Shown one piece after another: positions 27,735-37,563 of a DNA stretch of 59,137 nucleotides (position 1 is the stretch's first letter; every line of letters begins with the position of its first letter). Under the pieces are notes generated by a model. It was not told the origin of the DNA. It did no database searches and worked only from the letters and a program-made list of their open reading frames with translations. The DNA lies in NCBI GenBank assembly GCA_022792395.1, contig JAAWAX010000009.1, positions 1-59,137 on the forward strand, given 5' to 3'. Source of the stretch: Clostridia bacterium (GTDB lineage: Bacteria > Bacillota > Clostridia > TANB77 > CAG-508). The position numbers and the translations under genes are program-made.

Positions 27735-28088
27735 TTTATACCTCCTAAAAAAATTATTGATTTTTCGTCCGTCAACATAACCACTTCTATTATAAATGGT
27801 TTACCATAATTTGTCAAGTGTTTATGTGTATTTTTTATGTAGTTTTTTTCATTTTTTATTAGTCTTGTTAAATGTTTTATTTCTATTTATTCCTTAATAA
27901 AAAATGAATGAAAAATTGGACATCTTTATTTTATGCTGGATGTTTTCTAATTAGAACCTATTCTATAAAAAAATCAAGCTTAAAATTTCCTACTAAATGC
28001 AAATTTAGAAAAATTTAAAGCTTGACATATTTACCTTTTACAGAAAAAAGGTCGCAAATAACTGCTACCTTTCCTTAATTTATTTTCT
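27735..28088. other. Intergenic stretch, 354 bp
   Basis: Contains the promoter of the surface-protein gene (27789-27817). Toward 27973-28024 lies an imperfect TCAAGCTTAAAATTT / AAATTTAAAGCTTGA repeat that could terminate the transglutaminase-like gene. No ORF is supported. Confidence 0.5.
27789..27817 (-). promoter_or_regulatory. Strong promoter of the IPKTG protein
   Basis: On the minus strand TTGACA (27812-27817), a 17-bp spacer and TATAAT (27789-27794), both perfect. The spacer holds the palindrome ATGGT-TT-ACCAT (plus-strand reading), a possible operator. Confidence 0.85.
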
Positions 28089-29213
28089 CTATTTATAATT
28101 TGAACTACTTAAAGGCGGATAACTAAACATCTTTCCTCCCTCTGTAAATTGACTACTTGGTATATGATCTTTTATCATATCATTGGAACCTTTTAGAAAA
28201 TAACGATATTTAGAACTTTTACTTATCCATCCCATCGAAGATACTGGGTCATCCCATGTACTATCAACGGCATACCATTTGTTGTCAATTTGTACATAAT
28301 TCCAAGCATGATTTTCGGTTTTTCCTTCTGTATTGGTCCCTTTTCCAATAACTAATGTACATGGTATGCCAAAAGCATCCATTAAATATTTAAAACTTCT
28401 TGCATAACCTTCACATACAGCTTCATGATTTATCATTGCTCCATAAATATTATAAATATTATCTTTAGAAATCGTTGTATCATATTCAATATTCTCAACT
28501 AAATAGTCATGTACCATTTTAATGTTAGCATAAGTATCATCACTTCTATTTTGTAAAATTTGATTTCTAATTTGTTCTATTTGATTCATTGCCTTATCTA
28601 TTTGTTCTTTTGAAGAAAACTCATCTATTAAGTAATTCGCTTCTTCTCCACTATTAATATAGACATTGTAAGTAACATTTTTACCCTTTGTAGTTGTTTC
28701 AATATTTAAGTACATTTTATTGGGACTTAAATAAAATACATCTGGATTATCGTAAGTATATGCTTCAATTGCTGATTGATAATATTGTCCTAATAATTCT
28801 TGACCATTATCCTCGTTTAATAAAGAACTAAAAGAACTTCCTAATTCTACTTCATAAGTACCAGTCTTCATGTTTTCTTTATTCATTTCAAAAGCTCTAT
28901 ATATAGTTTGAGCATACTCTTCTAATTGATTATAAAAATATTTATTAATCGTTATATTAGAATAGTCTACTTCACTTGCTTGATTGTTTCCATCTTTTAT
29001 TTTATCAAATGGGTTTTCTATCAATTGTGGTGCTTTAATGTCTTCATTTATGGTATTGGTATTTTCAGAAATAAGCGTTTTTACATTCTCTGGTTGTAGA
29101 GAAGTTTCTAGTTTTACAAATTCATCCCATAAAATAATTCCAAATACTACAAAAACTCCAATAATTAAAAAGATAACAATTGTCATAATCGCTGTTGTTA
29201 ATTTACTTTTCAT
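28089..29213 (-). CDS. Membrane-anchored transglutaminase-like protein
   Basis: 374 aa. One N-terminal membrane segment (AIMTIVIFLIIGVFVVFGIIL), an acidic/Asn-rich stalk, then a transglutaminase-like domain with the full triad: Cys in HEAVCEGYARSFKYLM, His in TENHAWNYVQI and Asp in YAVDSTWDDP. Such domains act as peptidases or cross-linkers at the cell surface. It lies next to, but divergent from, the germination operon. Substrate unknown. Confidence 0.86.
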   Translation of the reverse strand: MKSKLTTAIMTIVIFLIIGVFVVFGIILWDEFVKLETSLQPENVKTLISENTNTINEDIKAPQLIENPFDKIKDGNNQASEVDYSNITINKYFYNQLEEYAQTIYRAFEMNKENMKTGTYEVELGSSFSSLLNEDNGQELLGQYYQSAIEAYTYDNPDVFYLSPNKMYLNIETTTKGKNVTYNVYINSGEEANYLIDEFSSKEQIDKAMNQIEQIRNQILQNRSDDTYANIKMVHDYLVENIEYDTTISKDNIYNIYGAMINHEAVCEGYARSFKYLMDAFGIPCTLVIGKGTNTEGKTENHAWNYVQIDNKWYAVDSTWDDPVSSMGWISKSSKYRYFLKGSNDMIKDHIPSSQFTEGGKMFSYPPLSSSNYK

Positions 29214-29328
29214 AGTGTTTCTCCTTTGTTTTTTACTCTTTTTTATTATATCATTTTTTTATTATAAAAACTAGTATATTTCTAACTTTTTTGAGAAATA
29301 CTAATAAAAACTAAAAATGGAGAAAATT

Positions 29329-31047
29329 ATGAATTTTAAAGATTTATTTCATTCAATGTTTGCTTACAATCCGCCAGTAGAATACAACTTCAGTTTACCA
29401 GAAAACTCTCGGAACAGAAGAAATCAACGATAACCAAGCAACTACAATAGAGTCGGAAACAGAAAAAACAGTAAACATCTTTCCTAGCCTAAATGTAAAT
29501 ATAGAATACATGAGAACCAAATACAATTTATTAATCAATAGTGATGTTATTTTAAGAGAATTCACCATTAATGCCAGAGGCAAGCAATACAATGCCTTTT
29601 TAGTTTACATTGATGGTATGGTAGATTCTGAAATTATGGATAAATTCATTTTAGAACCTTTAATGCTTAGAAATAAAAGCAACCTATATGATGGAACGCA
29701 AAACAAAGTAATTTCAGAAGCAGTTGCCAACAATATCACGGTTCGAAAGGTAAAAAAGTTTGACTTATCTAATTACTTAATAGGCTGTTTAATGCCTCAA
29801 AATGCGGTTAAAAAAGTAACTGATTTTGATGAGGTTGCCAACCGGTATCAATTCACGGAAATTGTGCTTTATTCGTGGATACTTTAAATCTTGCTTTTGA
29901 TATTGAAGTCAAAGGTTTTAAACAAAGAAGTGTCGATAGTCCTAATAATGAAATTGTGATTAAAGGACCTCATGAGGCTTTTGTTGAAAATATTAGAACC
30001 AATACTTCTTTAATTAGAAGAATTGTTAATAATGAAAATTTAATCATTGAAAATTTAGAAGTAGGTAAAATCACTAAAACAAAATGTGCTGTTTGTTATA
30101 TGAAAAATATTACCAATTCTGATTTAGTAAACGAAGTAAAATACAGATTAAATAATTTAGAAATAGATTCTTTGCTTTCTGCTGGAGAATTAGAACAATT
30201 ATTGGTGGAATCGAATGCTTTGGGAATTCCTGAAACAATTTCTACTGAAAGACCAGATAAAGCAGCCAAATATTTATTAAAAGGTAGAGTAATTGTGATT
30301 GTTAATGGTACTCCTTATGGTATTATTATGCCTTCTATTTTAATAGATTTTTTGACCTCTCCAGAAGATACTAATATGAAAGTCAATTTTGCAAATTTTT
30401 TAAGATGTCTTAGGTTTTTAGCAGCTTTTATTACTTTACTATTGCCTGGATTATATGTTGCTATTACTAGTTTTCATCAAGAAATTCTGCCAACTGGACT
30501 ACTTTATTCTATTTTAAGTTCCAGAGAAAATGTACCTTTTCCTATCATTGTAGAAATACTTTTGATGGAAGTCTCTTTTGAACTAATTCGTGAAGCAGGA
30601 CTTCGTGTCCCTTCTGCCATCGGTCCTACCATTGGTATTGTTGGTGCTTTAGTGTTAGGACAAGCTGCTGTTAGTGCTGGTATTGTAAGTCCTATTTTAA
30701 TTATTATTGTTGCCATGACTGGTATTGCTTCTTTTGCCATTCCTGATTTCTCTTTTGGCTTTCATTTAAGATATTTCCGCTTCGCCTTTGTTTTACTTGG
30801 ATTTATGGCTGGCTTTTTGGGTATTTCTCTCGGTTTATTTGTGTATATTAGCCTTGTTTGTAGTTTAAGGTCTTTTGGTATTTCTTATACAACTCCTTTT
30901 GCTCCCAATACGAATTCGAATGGAAATGGCTATTTGCTTAACCCTATTTGGAAAAGAGAGTATCGACCTTCTTATATCGCTTCTAAAAGAGAAAAAGACC
31001 AATCTAAATTTTCTATGAAATGGAAATATTATAAAAAAGAAAAATAG
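29329..31047 (+). CDS. GerA-family germinant receptor A subunit (three CGG +1 sites)
   Basis: Spore inner-membrane receptor subunit that senses germinants. The zero frame dies after 34 residues, but skipping C at 29410, 29843 and 29856 joins all pieces into one 571-aa protein of normal length. The N-terminal soluble domain (NVNIEYMRTKYNLLINSDVI) continues through VANG-INSG-NCALFVDTLNLAF, the conserved GerA strand, then the membrane domain with FANFLRCLRFLAAFITLLLPGLY, VEILLMEVSFELIREAGLRV and PSAIGPTIGIVGALVLGQAA. Three independent sites all land in one continuous frame. First gene of an A-B-C(-small) operon. Confidence 0.92.
29410..29412 (+). other. CGG +1 recoding site 4 (gerA, first)
   Basis: AAC TCT C GGA ACA GAA: the zero frame stops seven codons later, while the +1 frame stays open to the next site. 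CGG is codon 28. Confidence 0.85.
29843..29845 (+). other. CGG +1 recoding site 5 (gerA, second)
   Basis: GCC AAC C GGT ATC AAT: gives A-N-G-I-N. It only fits the frame set by the first site. Confidence 0.87.
29856..29858 (+). other. CGG +1 recoding site 6 (gerA, third)
   Basis: AAT TCA C GGA AAT TGT: gives N-S-G-N-C, matching the family NSG strand. It lies 13 bases after the second site and only fits the frame set by both earlier shifts. Confidence 0.87.
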
Positions 31048-31087
31048 ATAATTTTTTAAAGAAGAATCAAAATCGAAAGGAGTTTTT

Positions 31088-32194
31088 ATGACAAAATCTA
31101 AAATTGGTACAATGGAAGCTATTATGCTAGTTCTCACCATTATTATTACCCATACTATCTCATCCTTGCCTAGAGAAATTTTAGTTTTTACCAAATCTGC
31201 TACCATTCTTAATTTAATTTTTGTTAGCATTTTAGCCATCTTGTTCTCTTACTTAATAGTTAGGCTTATGAAAAATTTTGGAGGATGTGACATTATTGAT
31301 ATTTCCGAGTATTTAGGTGGTAAAGTCTTAAAAAATATAGTTGGTATTATTTTTATCCTATATTTCTTAATTAGCTCTAGTATTTTATTAAGAAACTTTT
31401 GTGAAAGTATAAAAATAATTTACTACCCCATGACCAATATTCTATTTATCATTGCTCTATTTATTCTTGCCACTTGTACCGCTAACAGACTTGACTTTAA
31501 TGCCTCTTTAAAAACAAATTTACTAATTGTCCCTTTAGTTTTAGCTAGTATTGTTTTTTTATTTTTTGCTAACATGAATAAATTTGTTCCTGAAAGAGCC
31601 TTTCCTATTTTTGGAGATGGTCTATTTAATACTTTTGTACTAGGACTTGGCAATTTAGCTGCTTTTGGTGGAATTAGTTTTTTATATTTCTTACCACCTT
31701 ATTTAAAAAAGCCTGAAAAAATGAAAAAAATAGCCTTACTATCAATTGCCATATCCGCTATTTACTTAATCCTATGTGTAGCAACACTTTTATTTATGTT
31801 TCCATTTGTTATGAATTCAAATGAAATTACACCTTTGTACAATGCCACAAGATATATAGAATTTGGTAGTTTTTTTCAAAGGCTCGAATCTATTTTCTTG
31901 TTAATATGGATTTTAGCTTATGCTTGTTATTTAAGTATCACTAGTAAATTTGCTATGAATATTTTAAAAAAACTTACGAACATCGAAAACAAAAAGCCTT
32001 TAATTGATATTTTTGGACTACTTATTTTTGCTATTGCTCTAGTACCTAAAAATTATGCTCTTTCTGACAAATTTGAAACAGAAATTTATCCTTATTTGGT
32101 TATTGGCATTACATTTATTTTAAGTTTTAGTATTTTGCTTTTAGCTAACCTTATGAAAAAGAAAGTAAAAAAATTGAACCTAAATTCACAGTAA
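31088..32194 (+). CDS. GerA-family germinant receptor B subunit
   Basis: 368 aa integral membrane protein of the APC-transporter-like GerAB family, thought to hold the germinant site. About ten transmembrane segments. The N-terminus SKIGTMEAIMLVLTIIITHT and the FVPERAFPIFGDGL loop, which reads PI(F/L)GDG, are typical. AAAGGAG precedes the ATG, 40 bp after the A gene. No CGG codon. Confidence 0.92.
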   Translation: MTKSKIGTMEAIMLVLTIIITHTISSLPREILVFTKSATILNLIFVSILAILFSYLIVRLMKNFGGCDIIDISEYLGGKVLKNIVGIIFILYFLISSSILLRNFCESIKIIYYPMTNILFIIALFILATCTANRLDFNASLKTNLLIVPLVLASIVFLFFANMNKFVPERAFPIFGDGLFNTFVLGLGNLAAFGGISFLYFLPPYLKKPEKMKKIALLSIAISAIYLILCVATLLFMFPFVMNSNEITPLYNATRYIEFGSFFQRLESIFLLIWILAYACYLSITSKFAMNILKKLTNIENKKPLIDIFGLLIFAIALVPKNYALSDKFETEIYPYLVIGITFILSFSILLLANLMKKKVKKLNLNSQ

Positions 32195-32299
32195 TCCCCC
32201 TCACTCACTCTCGCTTGTTTCGTTTCTTTCTTAATAAGTAATGCCAAAATAATATATTTTCTCTTAAATTGACAATATTAAATCGAAAGGAGGTTTATT

Positions 32300-33523
32300 T
32301 TGAATAAAATTGTACGAAATTTATTTATTCTTATTTTAATTCTTGTTTTTACCATTGCTTTTTCAAGCTCTTACCTATCACTTAGTATGGATAATTTGGC
32401 TTATGTTCTTGTTATTGGTATTGATAAAGGAAAAGATAATAATTTGGAAGTAAGTTTTCAATTTTCTACCACTTCAAAATCTACTGAATCTGGCTCAACC
32501 GAAAAAACGCCTACTGTAATGGATACCGTAACAGCACCTTCTTTCAGTACTGCTGTTAATTTGATGGATAGCTATATAGGGAAAGAATTGAATCTATCTC
32601 ATTGCAAAGTTATTATTTTTTCAGAAGAACTTGCCCAAGAAGGTATTTCAGAAGAAATTTACACCTTAATCAATGACACGCAAATAAGACCTTCTGCTAA
32701 CATTGTTGTTAGTAAATGCAATGCTAAATTCTATATGGAGCAAACCTCTCCTGAACTTGAAAATTTAATTTCAAAATACTATGAAATTTTTACCAATTCA
32801 AGTAAATATACTGGTTTAAAGCCAAATGCTACCATTGGTGATTTCTTTAATGCTATTATTTGTAAAACTTGTGAACCAGTTGCTATTTTAGGAGGAATTT
32901 CAACAGAAAAACCAGAAAATCAAGGAAACAATCATATTCAAGAAAATTACAATGTAAAATCAAATCAAACTCCTATTGAAGGTGAAAATGGTTCTGAAAA
33001 CATTGGTATTGCTGCTTTTAAAGATGATAAATTAGTGGGAGAACTCTGTGCTTTAGAAACAACTACTTATCTAGCTCTTCATAACCGTGTTGATCGCTTT
33101 TTAATATCCATTCCAGATCCTGATGATACGAATGGTTATATCGACATTTATCTCTATCCAAATAAAAGCACAAAAGTTGATATCGATACCTCTACTACTT
33201 CGCCTTTTATTAAAGTAAAATCTGCTTTTATAGGAAGGATTTATTCTATGACTAATAGCTCTCAATATTTAGAACCAGAACTTCTGAAAAATATTTCCGA
33301 AACTTGTAATAAATATCTAGAATCCGTATTTTCTGATTATTTATATAAAACTTCAAAAGAATTCAAATCAGATATCAATGGCTTTGGAAAACATGCTTTA
33401 GGTAACTTTTTCACAACACAAGAATACGAAAATTATAACTGGTGTGATAATTTTCAGAATGCCTTTTTTGAAGTAGAAGTTAATACTTCTATTAAATCTA
33501 GTATGTTACTTACTGAAACTTAA
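32300..33523 (+). CDS. GerA-family germinant receptor C subunit, without lipobox Cys
   Basis: 407 aa starting at TTG with a strong AAAGGAGG. N-terminal hydrophobic segment (FILILILVFTIAFSSS), then LAYVLVIGIDKGKDNNLEVSFQF, the start of the family domain. Later HCKVIIFSEELAQEGI and GIAAFKDDKLVGEL match GerAC proteins. GerAC proteins are normally lipoproteins with a Cys at the end of the signal sequence. None is present here, so it is probably held by an uncleaved helix. Third gene of the receptor operon. Confidence 0.88.
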   Translation: MNKIVRNLFILILILVFTIAFSSSYLSLSMDNLAYVLVIGIDKGKDNNLEVSFQFSTTSKSTESGSTEKTPTVMDTVTAPSFSTAVNLMDSYIGKELNLSHCKVIIFSEELAQEGISEEIYTLINDTQIRPSANIVVSKCNAKFYMEQTSPELENLISKYYEIFTNSSKYTGLKPNATIGDFFNAIICKTCEPVAILGGISTEKPENQGNNHIQENYNVKSNQTPIEGENGSENIGIAAFKDDKLVGELCALETTTYLALHNRVDRFLISIPDPDDTNGYIDIYLYPNKSTKVDIDTSTTSPFIKVKSAFIGRIYSMTNSSQYLEPELLKNISETCNKYLESVFSDYLYKTSKEFKSDINGFGKHALGNFFTTQEYENYNWCDNFQNAFFEVEVNTSIKSSMLLTET

Positions 33524-33547
33524 AATGAATGAAAGGAAGAAATTGCT

Positions 33548-33727
33548 TTGACAAATATTATATATCATGTATTGTTTTTAATAATTAGTTTGTATATTCT
33601 ATTAAGAACTATTGGTTATGCTTTGTATGAAATTAACACCATAAAAAATAAGGTTGGTGGTATTACCATTATTACTTTTTCCGTTTTAGTTGTTATCTTT
33701 TCTAATATTATGGTTTGGATGTACTAA
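33548..33727 (+). CDS. Small two-helix membrane protein at the end of the ger operon
   Basis: 59 aa, TTG start preceded by GAAAGGAAG. Two transmembrane segments (residues about 5-22 and 38-57) flank a short polar loop (YEINTIKNKVGG). Small two-helix D subunits are known in several GerA-type operons, and position and topology fit that role; the assignment is inference. A terminator follows directly. Confidence 0.65.
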   Translation: MTNIIYHVLFLIISLYILLRTIGYALYEINTIKNKVGGITIITFSVLVVIFSNIMVWMY

Positions 33728-33732
33728 ATTAT

Positions 33733-33768
33733 AAAGGTTATTTCAGTATCTTTTCTGAAATAGCCTTT
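33733..33768 (+). terminator. ger operon terminator
   Basis: AAAGGTTATTTCAG / CTGAAATAGCCTTT stem with a seven-base loop, followed by AATTAAAA. Confidence 0.75.
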
Positions 33769-33914
33769 AATTAAAATATTATCTTAAAAAATTATCTTTC
33801 TTTTTCATTATGTGTCATTGTATCTTGATTGGTTTTATCAAACAACTACAAAATTTATTAATTTTGTCACTATTCTTTATATATTTCGCTATAAGAAAAC
33901 ATCCTAAATTGTCC

Positions 33915-36041
33915 CTAAACTAATTCGAAGTCGATTTGTCTTAATAATTTGCTGGCCTTTTTTACTCGTATCGTTACTTTGTCCCCTATTTTATAGGTTT
34001 TATTACTTCTTTCTCCGATTAGTCTTTTTCTGTCTTCATCATAGATGAAATATTCATCTCCTAAATCCTCAAATCGAATCAGACCCTCAATTGTATTTTC
34101 TAATTCTACAAAGATTCCAAATGAAGTTACAGATGAAACAATTCCTTCGTATTCTTCTCCTATTCTTTTTTCCATATATTCTGCTTTTTTTAGGTCTTCC
34201 GCTTCTCTTTCTACTTTTGTGGCAATTTTTTCTCTTTCAGAAGATTGTTTCGCCCTCTCTTCTGCTTGTATTTTTTGCTCCTCTACCCATTTTTCAGAAA
34301 CATCGTAGTTTTTTTCTAAATATTTTGAAATCATTCTATGGATAAATAAGTCAGGATATCTTCTAATTGGCGAAGTAAAATGGCAATAATATTTACTTGC
34401 AATTCCAAAGTGTCCTTTGTTTTTGGCTTCATATCTAGCTACTTTTAGTGTCCTTAATACTAAATTCGATACTACTTTTTCTTCTTCTTTTCCCTTTACT
34501 TCTTCTAATACTTTAGCAAATTCTTTGGGATAAATATTATCTTGATTGGCTTTTATTTTTAGCCCAAAGTTAAATAAAAATTTATTTAATTCTTGTATTT
34601 TTTCAAGGTCTGGATCTTCATGAACACGATAAATGAAGGGGGCTTCTAACCAAAAGAATTTTTCCGCTATGGTTTCATTCGCTGTTAACATGAATTGCTC
34701 TATGATTTCATGGGCAAAAGTAGTTTCGTATTTAGCTATTTGGGTTACTCTTCCATCCATATCCAAATCTATTTTACTCTCTGGAATGTCTAAATTTAAA
34801 TAGCCTTGTTCCATTCTCTTATTCTTCAATATTTGTGCTAGTTCCTCCATTAATTTAAAATAAGAAATATAAGGCTTATATCGATTCATCGTTTGTTCAT
34901 TTGATTTATCTAGAATTGCTTGAACATCTGTATAACTCATCCTTTGGGTTACATTAATGATTCCTTTTACGATTTCAGAAGATATTACATTTCCTTTTTG
35001 GTCTATTTCCATGATACAAGATAAAGTAAATCTATCTTCTCCTGCATTTAGACTACAAATGCCATTCGATAATTCTCTTGGAAGCATAGGAATAACCCTT
35101 CCTAGCATATAAATGCTAGTTCCTCTTAAAATAGCCTCCTGATCTAATAAACTATTTTCTCTTACATAGTAACTTACATCTGCAATATGTACTTCCAATT
35201 TGTAATTTCCATTTTTCAATTTTTCCACTCGAACGGCATCATCTAAATCTTTTGCATCTTCTCCATCAATTGTAAAGATTTCTCGGTCTCGAAAATCGAC
35301 TCGATTCGGAATGTCTTTTTTATCTACTTTATTTGCAAAATGTTTTGCTTCTTGCACAACTAGTTCTGGAAATGTAGATGGCAAATTGTGCTCTTTGATA
35401 AGTGATAACATGTCCACTCCTGCTTCATTGACATTTCCTAATACTTCTATAATTTTTCCTTCTGCTTTTTTTCCATTTTGTGGATACTTCGTTATTTTCA
35501 CTAAAACTTTATGATTGTTTCTTGCTTTTCCCATATCTTTTTTAGCTATAAAAATATCGGTTCCAAAGTTCCTATCATCTGGTACTACAAAACCAAAATT
35601 TTTGTTGTTTTGGAAAATTCCTACTATGGTATCTTTCTCATGTTTTAAGATTTTAACTACTTTCGCTTCTGCACTTTTTACTTTGTTTTCTTCTTCTATA
35701 ATTTCAATTAAAACTCTATCTCCATTTAGAGCATTTAATGAATTTTCTTTGGCTACATAGATTTCATCTTCTTGATTGTCTATTCTTACAAATCCAAACC
35801 CTTTTTGATTTTTTCGATAGATACCATCATAATAAGTTTTTTCTACTAATCGATACTTACTTTTTCTATTTTTTTGTATCTTAAAATTTAATTCTAAATT
35901 TCCAAGTACCTCTAAAAAATCTCCATATTCTTTTTTGGGTACTCTCATTATCATGGCTATTTCTTTTGCTTTCATTGGCACATAGTCTTTGTCTTTCATG
36001 AATTCTAAAATTTTCAGCTCTTGTTCTTCTTTTTTTGTCAT
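33915..36041 (-). CDS. rnr: Ribonuclease R
   Basis: 708 aa 3'-5' exoribonuclease that degrades structured RNA. Start set at MTKKEEQELKILEFMKDKDY, with AAAAGGAGAAG in front; a longer in-frame ATG lies inside an inverted-repeat element and is rejected. Order: N-terminal helical domain, cold-shock domains (GFGFVRIDNQEDEIYVAKEN), RNB domain with the acidic cluster in TIDGEDAKDLDDAVRVEK, HFTSPIRRYPDL, and a C-terminal S1 domain (GEEYEGIVSSVTSFGIFVEL). secG lies upstream, the order common in Firmicutes. Confidence 0.95.
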   Translation of the reverse strand: MTKKEEQELKILEFMKDKDYVPMKAKEIAMIMRVPKKEYGDFLEVLGNLELNFKIQKNRKSKYRLVEKTYYDGIYRKNQKGFGFVRIDNQEDEIYVAKENSLNALNGDRVLIEIIEEENKVKSAEAKVVKILKHEKDTIVGIFQNNKNFGFVVPDDRNFGTDIFIAKKDMGKARNNHKVLVKITKYPQNGKKAEGKIIEVLGNVNEAGVDMLSLIKEHNLPSTFPELVVQEAKHFANKVDKKDIPNRVDFRDREIFTIDGEDAKDLDDAVRVEKLKNGNYKLEVHIADVSYYVRENSLLDQEAILRGTSIYMLGRVIPMLPRELSNGICSLNAGEDRFTLSCIMEIDQKGNVISSEIVKGIINVTQRMSYTDVQAILDKSNEQTMNRYKPYISYFKLMEELAQILKNKRMEQGYLNLDIPESKIDLDMDGRVTQIAKYETTFAHEIIEQFMLTANETIAEKFFWLEAPFIYRVHEDPDLEKIQELNKFLFNFGLKIKANQDNIYPKEFAKVLEEVKGKEEEKVVSNLVLRTLKVARYEAKNKGHFGIASKYYCHFTSPIRRYPDLFIHRMISKYLEKNYDVSEKWVEEQKIQAEERAKQSSEREKIATKVEREAEDLKKAEYMEKRIGEEYEGIVSSVTSFGIFVELENTIEGLIRFEDLGDEYFIYDEDRKRLIGERSNKTYKIGDKVTIRVKKASKLLRQIDFELV

Positions 36042-36057
36042 TCTCTTCTTCTCCTTT

Positions 36058-36185
36058 TGGCTAATTTGGGACAGGCACACTTTAGCCATTGAATATAAAA
36101 TTTGCCTAAATATAAGTTTTTTTTATAACATTAATAGAAAATATCAATTTTTAATGGCTAAAGTGTGCCTGTCCCAAATTAGCCA
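36058..36185. mobile_element. MITE-like element with 33-bp perfect terminal inverted repeats
   Basis: Arms at 36058-36090 and 36153-36185 are perfect inverted copies (TGGCTAATTTGGGACAGG...), enclosing 62 bp of AT-rich sequence without an ORF. It sits between secG and rnr, 17 bp before the rnr start, and contributes a false upstream ATG to rnr. No transposase is nearby, so it would need to be moved in trans. As RNA it would form a strong hairpin in front of rnr. Confidence 0.7.
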
Positions 36186-36243
36186 CTTAACACTTAATTA
36201 AAAAGAGCAAGTTTTTAAATAAAACCGCCCTTTTACTACTTTT

Positions 36244-36492
36244 TTACGCCATATATAATATGCCTAGTGCTATGGTTAGTATTGCAAATACTACTGCTAA
36301 TATAATTGTCCATCTTTTTTGCATTCCTTCTTTGGTTCTTCCTTTGTTTTTTTCAAAGAAATTATTGGTTGATGAACCTGTTATGGTAGATGATAATCCT
36401 GCATCATCTTTTGATTGTATTAATGTTAATATGATTAATACAAGTGCCACCATAAAGTAAATTACAATTAGTATTCCTTTTGCTATTTCCAT
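36244..36492 (-). CDS. secG: Preprotein translocase subunit SecG
   Basis: 82 aa. Two transmembrane helices (residues about 5-24 and 61-80) with the family loop LIQSKDDAGLSSTITGSSTN and NFFEKNKGRTKEGMQKRW between them. Part of the SecYEG channel in the cell membrane. Adjacent to rnr, as in many Firmicutes, with the inverted-repeat element between them. Confidence 0.93.
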   Translation of the reverse strand: MEIAKGILIVIYFMVALVLIILTLIQSKDDAGLSSTITGSSTNNFFEKNKGRTKEGMQKRWTIILAVVFAILTIALGILYMA

Positions 36493-36765
36493 TTATTTTC
36501 TTCCTCCCTACGGTTTCTCACTTTTTATTTAAGTTCTAGGAAAGTGCTACAAGCACTTGATATAGAAATTAATTATGCGAGAGTTCGATTGTCTAGCAAT
36601 TTTATTGTGTAGAAAATCTTAATTCCGCTTTATACTTCGATATTGTAACATAATTTTTTCCAAAATGCAAATACTTTTTGAAATTTCCTAGAAATTTTTA
36701 CTTTTTCTATGCTACCGCTCTATTAAAAAGAAAAAAGTAACTATATTCTTTATTCTTATGAATTT

Positions 36766-37440
36766 TTACATCTCTTCCTTTAAAATGCACCATGTTCCAA
36801 CAGGCTCTGGCAAATCTTCAAAAGTTATCTCTTCTTTTGTAATTGGATGCTGGATAGTAAGTTGATAGGCCCATAATGCAATTTGTTTTCCTTGTCCTCT
36901 CGTTCCATATTTTTGGTCTCCAAAAATGCTATGTCCAAAATGAGATAATTGTACTCTTATTTGATGATGCCTTCCTGTTTGTAAATTAATTTCTACTAAA
37001 CTTAAATTTTTTACTTCATTGTATTTTAATACTTTATAATCTAGCTTTGCTAATTTTGCATTTTTTTTCTCTTTACTTACTACTTTACTCTTATTATTTC
37101 TTTCATCTTTATACAAATAGTCTTCCAATGTCCCTTGCTTTAATTCAATTTTACCATCTATTACCGCTAAATATTTCTTCTTAAAAACTCTTTCTCTTAC
37201 TTGATTACTTAATCTAGATGCTGCTTTAGAAGTTTTTGCAAAAATCATAATTCCCCCAACTGGCCTATCTAATCTATGAACCAGTCCCAAATATACATTA
37301 CCAGGTTTATGATATTTTTCTTTAATATATTGCTTTACAAGTGTTAACATATCCATGTCTTCTGTCTTATCAGATTGAGATGGAATATTGGGCTTTTTTT
37401 CTACTACAATAATATGATTGTCTTCAAATAATACTTTCAT
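36766..37440 (-). CDS. RluA-family pseudouridine synthase (no S4 domain)
   Basis: 224 aa. Starts directly with the catalytic domain: MKVLFEDNHIIVVEKKPNIP, the active-site LVHRLDRPVGGIMIFAKTSK with catalytic Asp, then NLQTGRHHQIRVQLSHFGHS and FGDQKYG. It has no S4 domain, unlike the copy at 4525. The intact GDQKYG ending here confirms what the recoded gene should contain at its CGG site. RNA target unknown. Confidence 0.9.
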   Translation of the reverse strand: MKVLFEDNHIIVVEKKPNIPSQSDKTEDMDMLTLVKQYIKEKYHKPGNVYLGLVHRLDRPVGGIMIFAKTSKAASRLSNQVRERVFKKKYLAVIDGKIELKQGTLEDYLYKDERNNKSKVVSKEKKNAKLAKLDYKVLKYNEVKNLSLVEINLQTGRHHQIRVQLSHFGHSIFGDQKYGTRGQGKQIALWAYQLTIQHPITKEEITFEDLPEPVGTWCILKEEM

Positions 37441-37482
37441 TTCTTATCTCCTAGGCTAAAAAGAATGGTTATATTGCTAGGC

Positions 37483-37545
37483 AAAATTCATTCACAAGGC
37501 AGAAAAGCATACTAATGAATGTGAATCGCATTGTGAATGAATTTT
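37483..37545. repeat. 15-bp inverted repeat element
   Basis: AAAATTCATTCACAA (37483-37497) and its perfect complement (37531-37545). The interior has a further GAATGTGAAT unit. Located between the RluA-type and methyltransferase genes; terminator or small palindromic repeat. Confidence 0.55.
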
Positions 37546-37563
37546 AACGATGCAAGATGGCTA

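Noticed and set aside
36042..36089. N-terminal extension of RNase R starting MAKVCLSQISQ
   Set aside because: It is the translation of one arm of the inverted-repeat element. The next ATG has a proper AAAAGGAG site and begins the family sequence.
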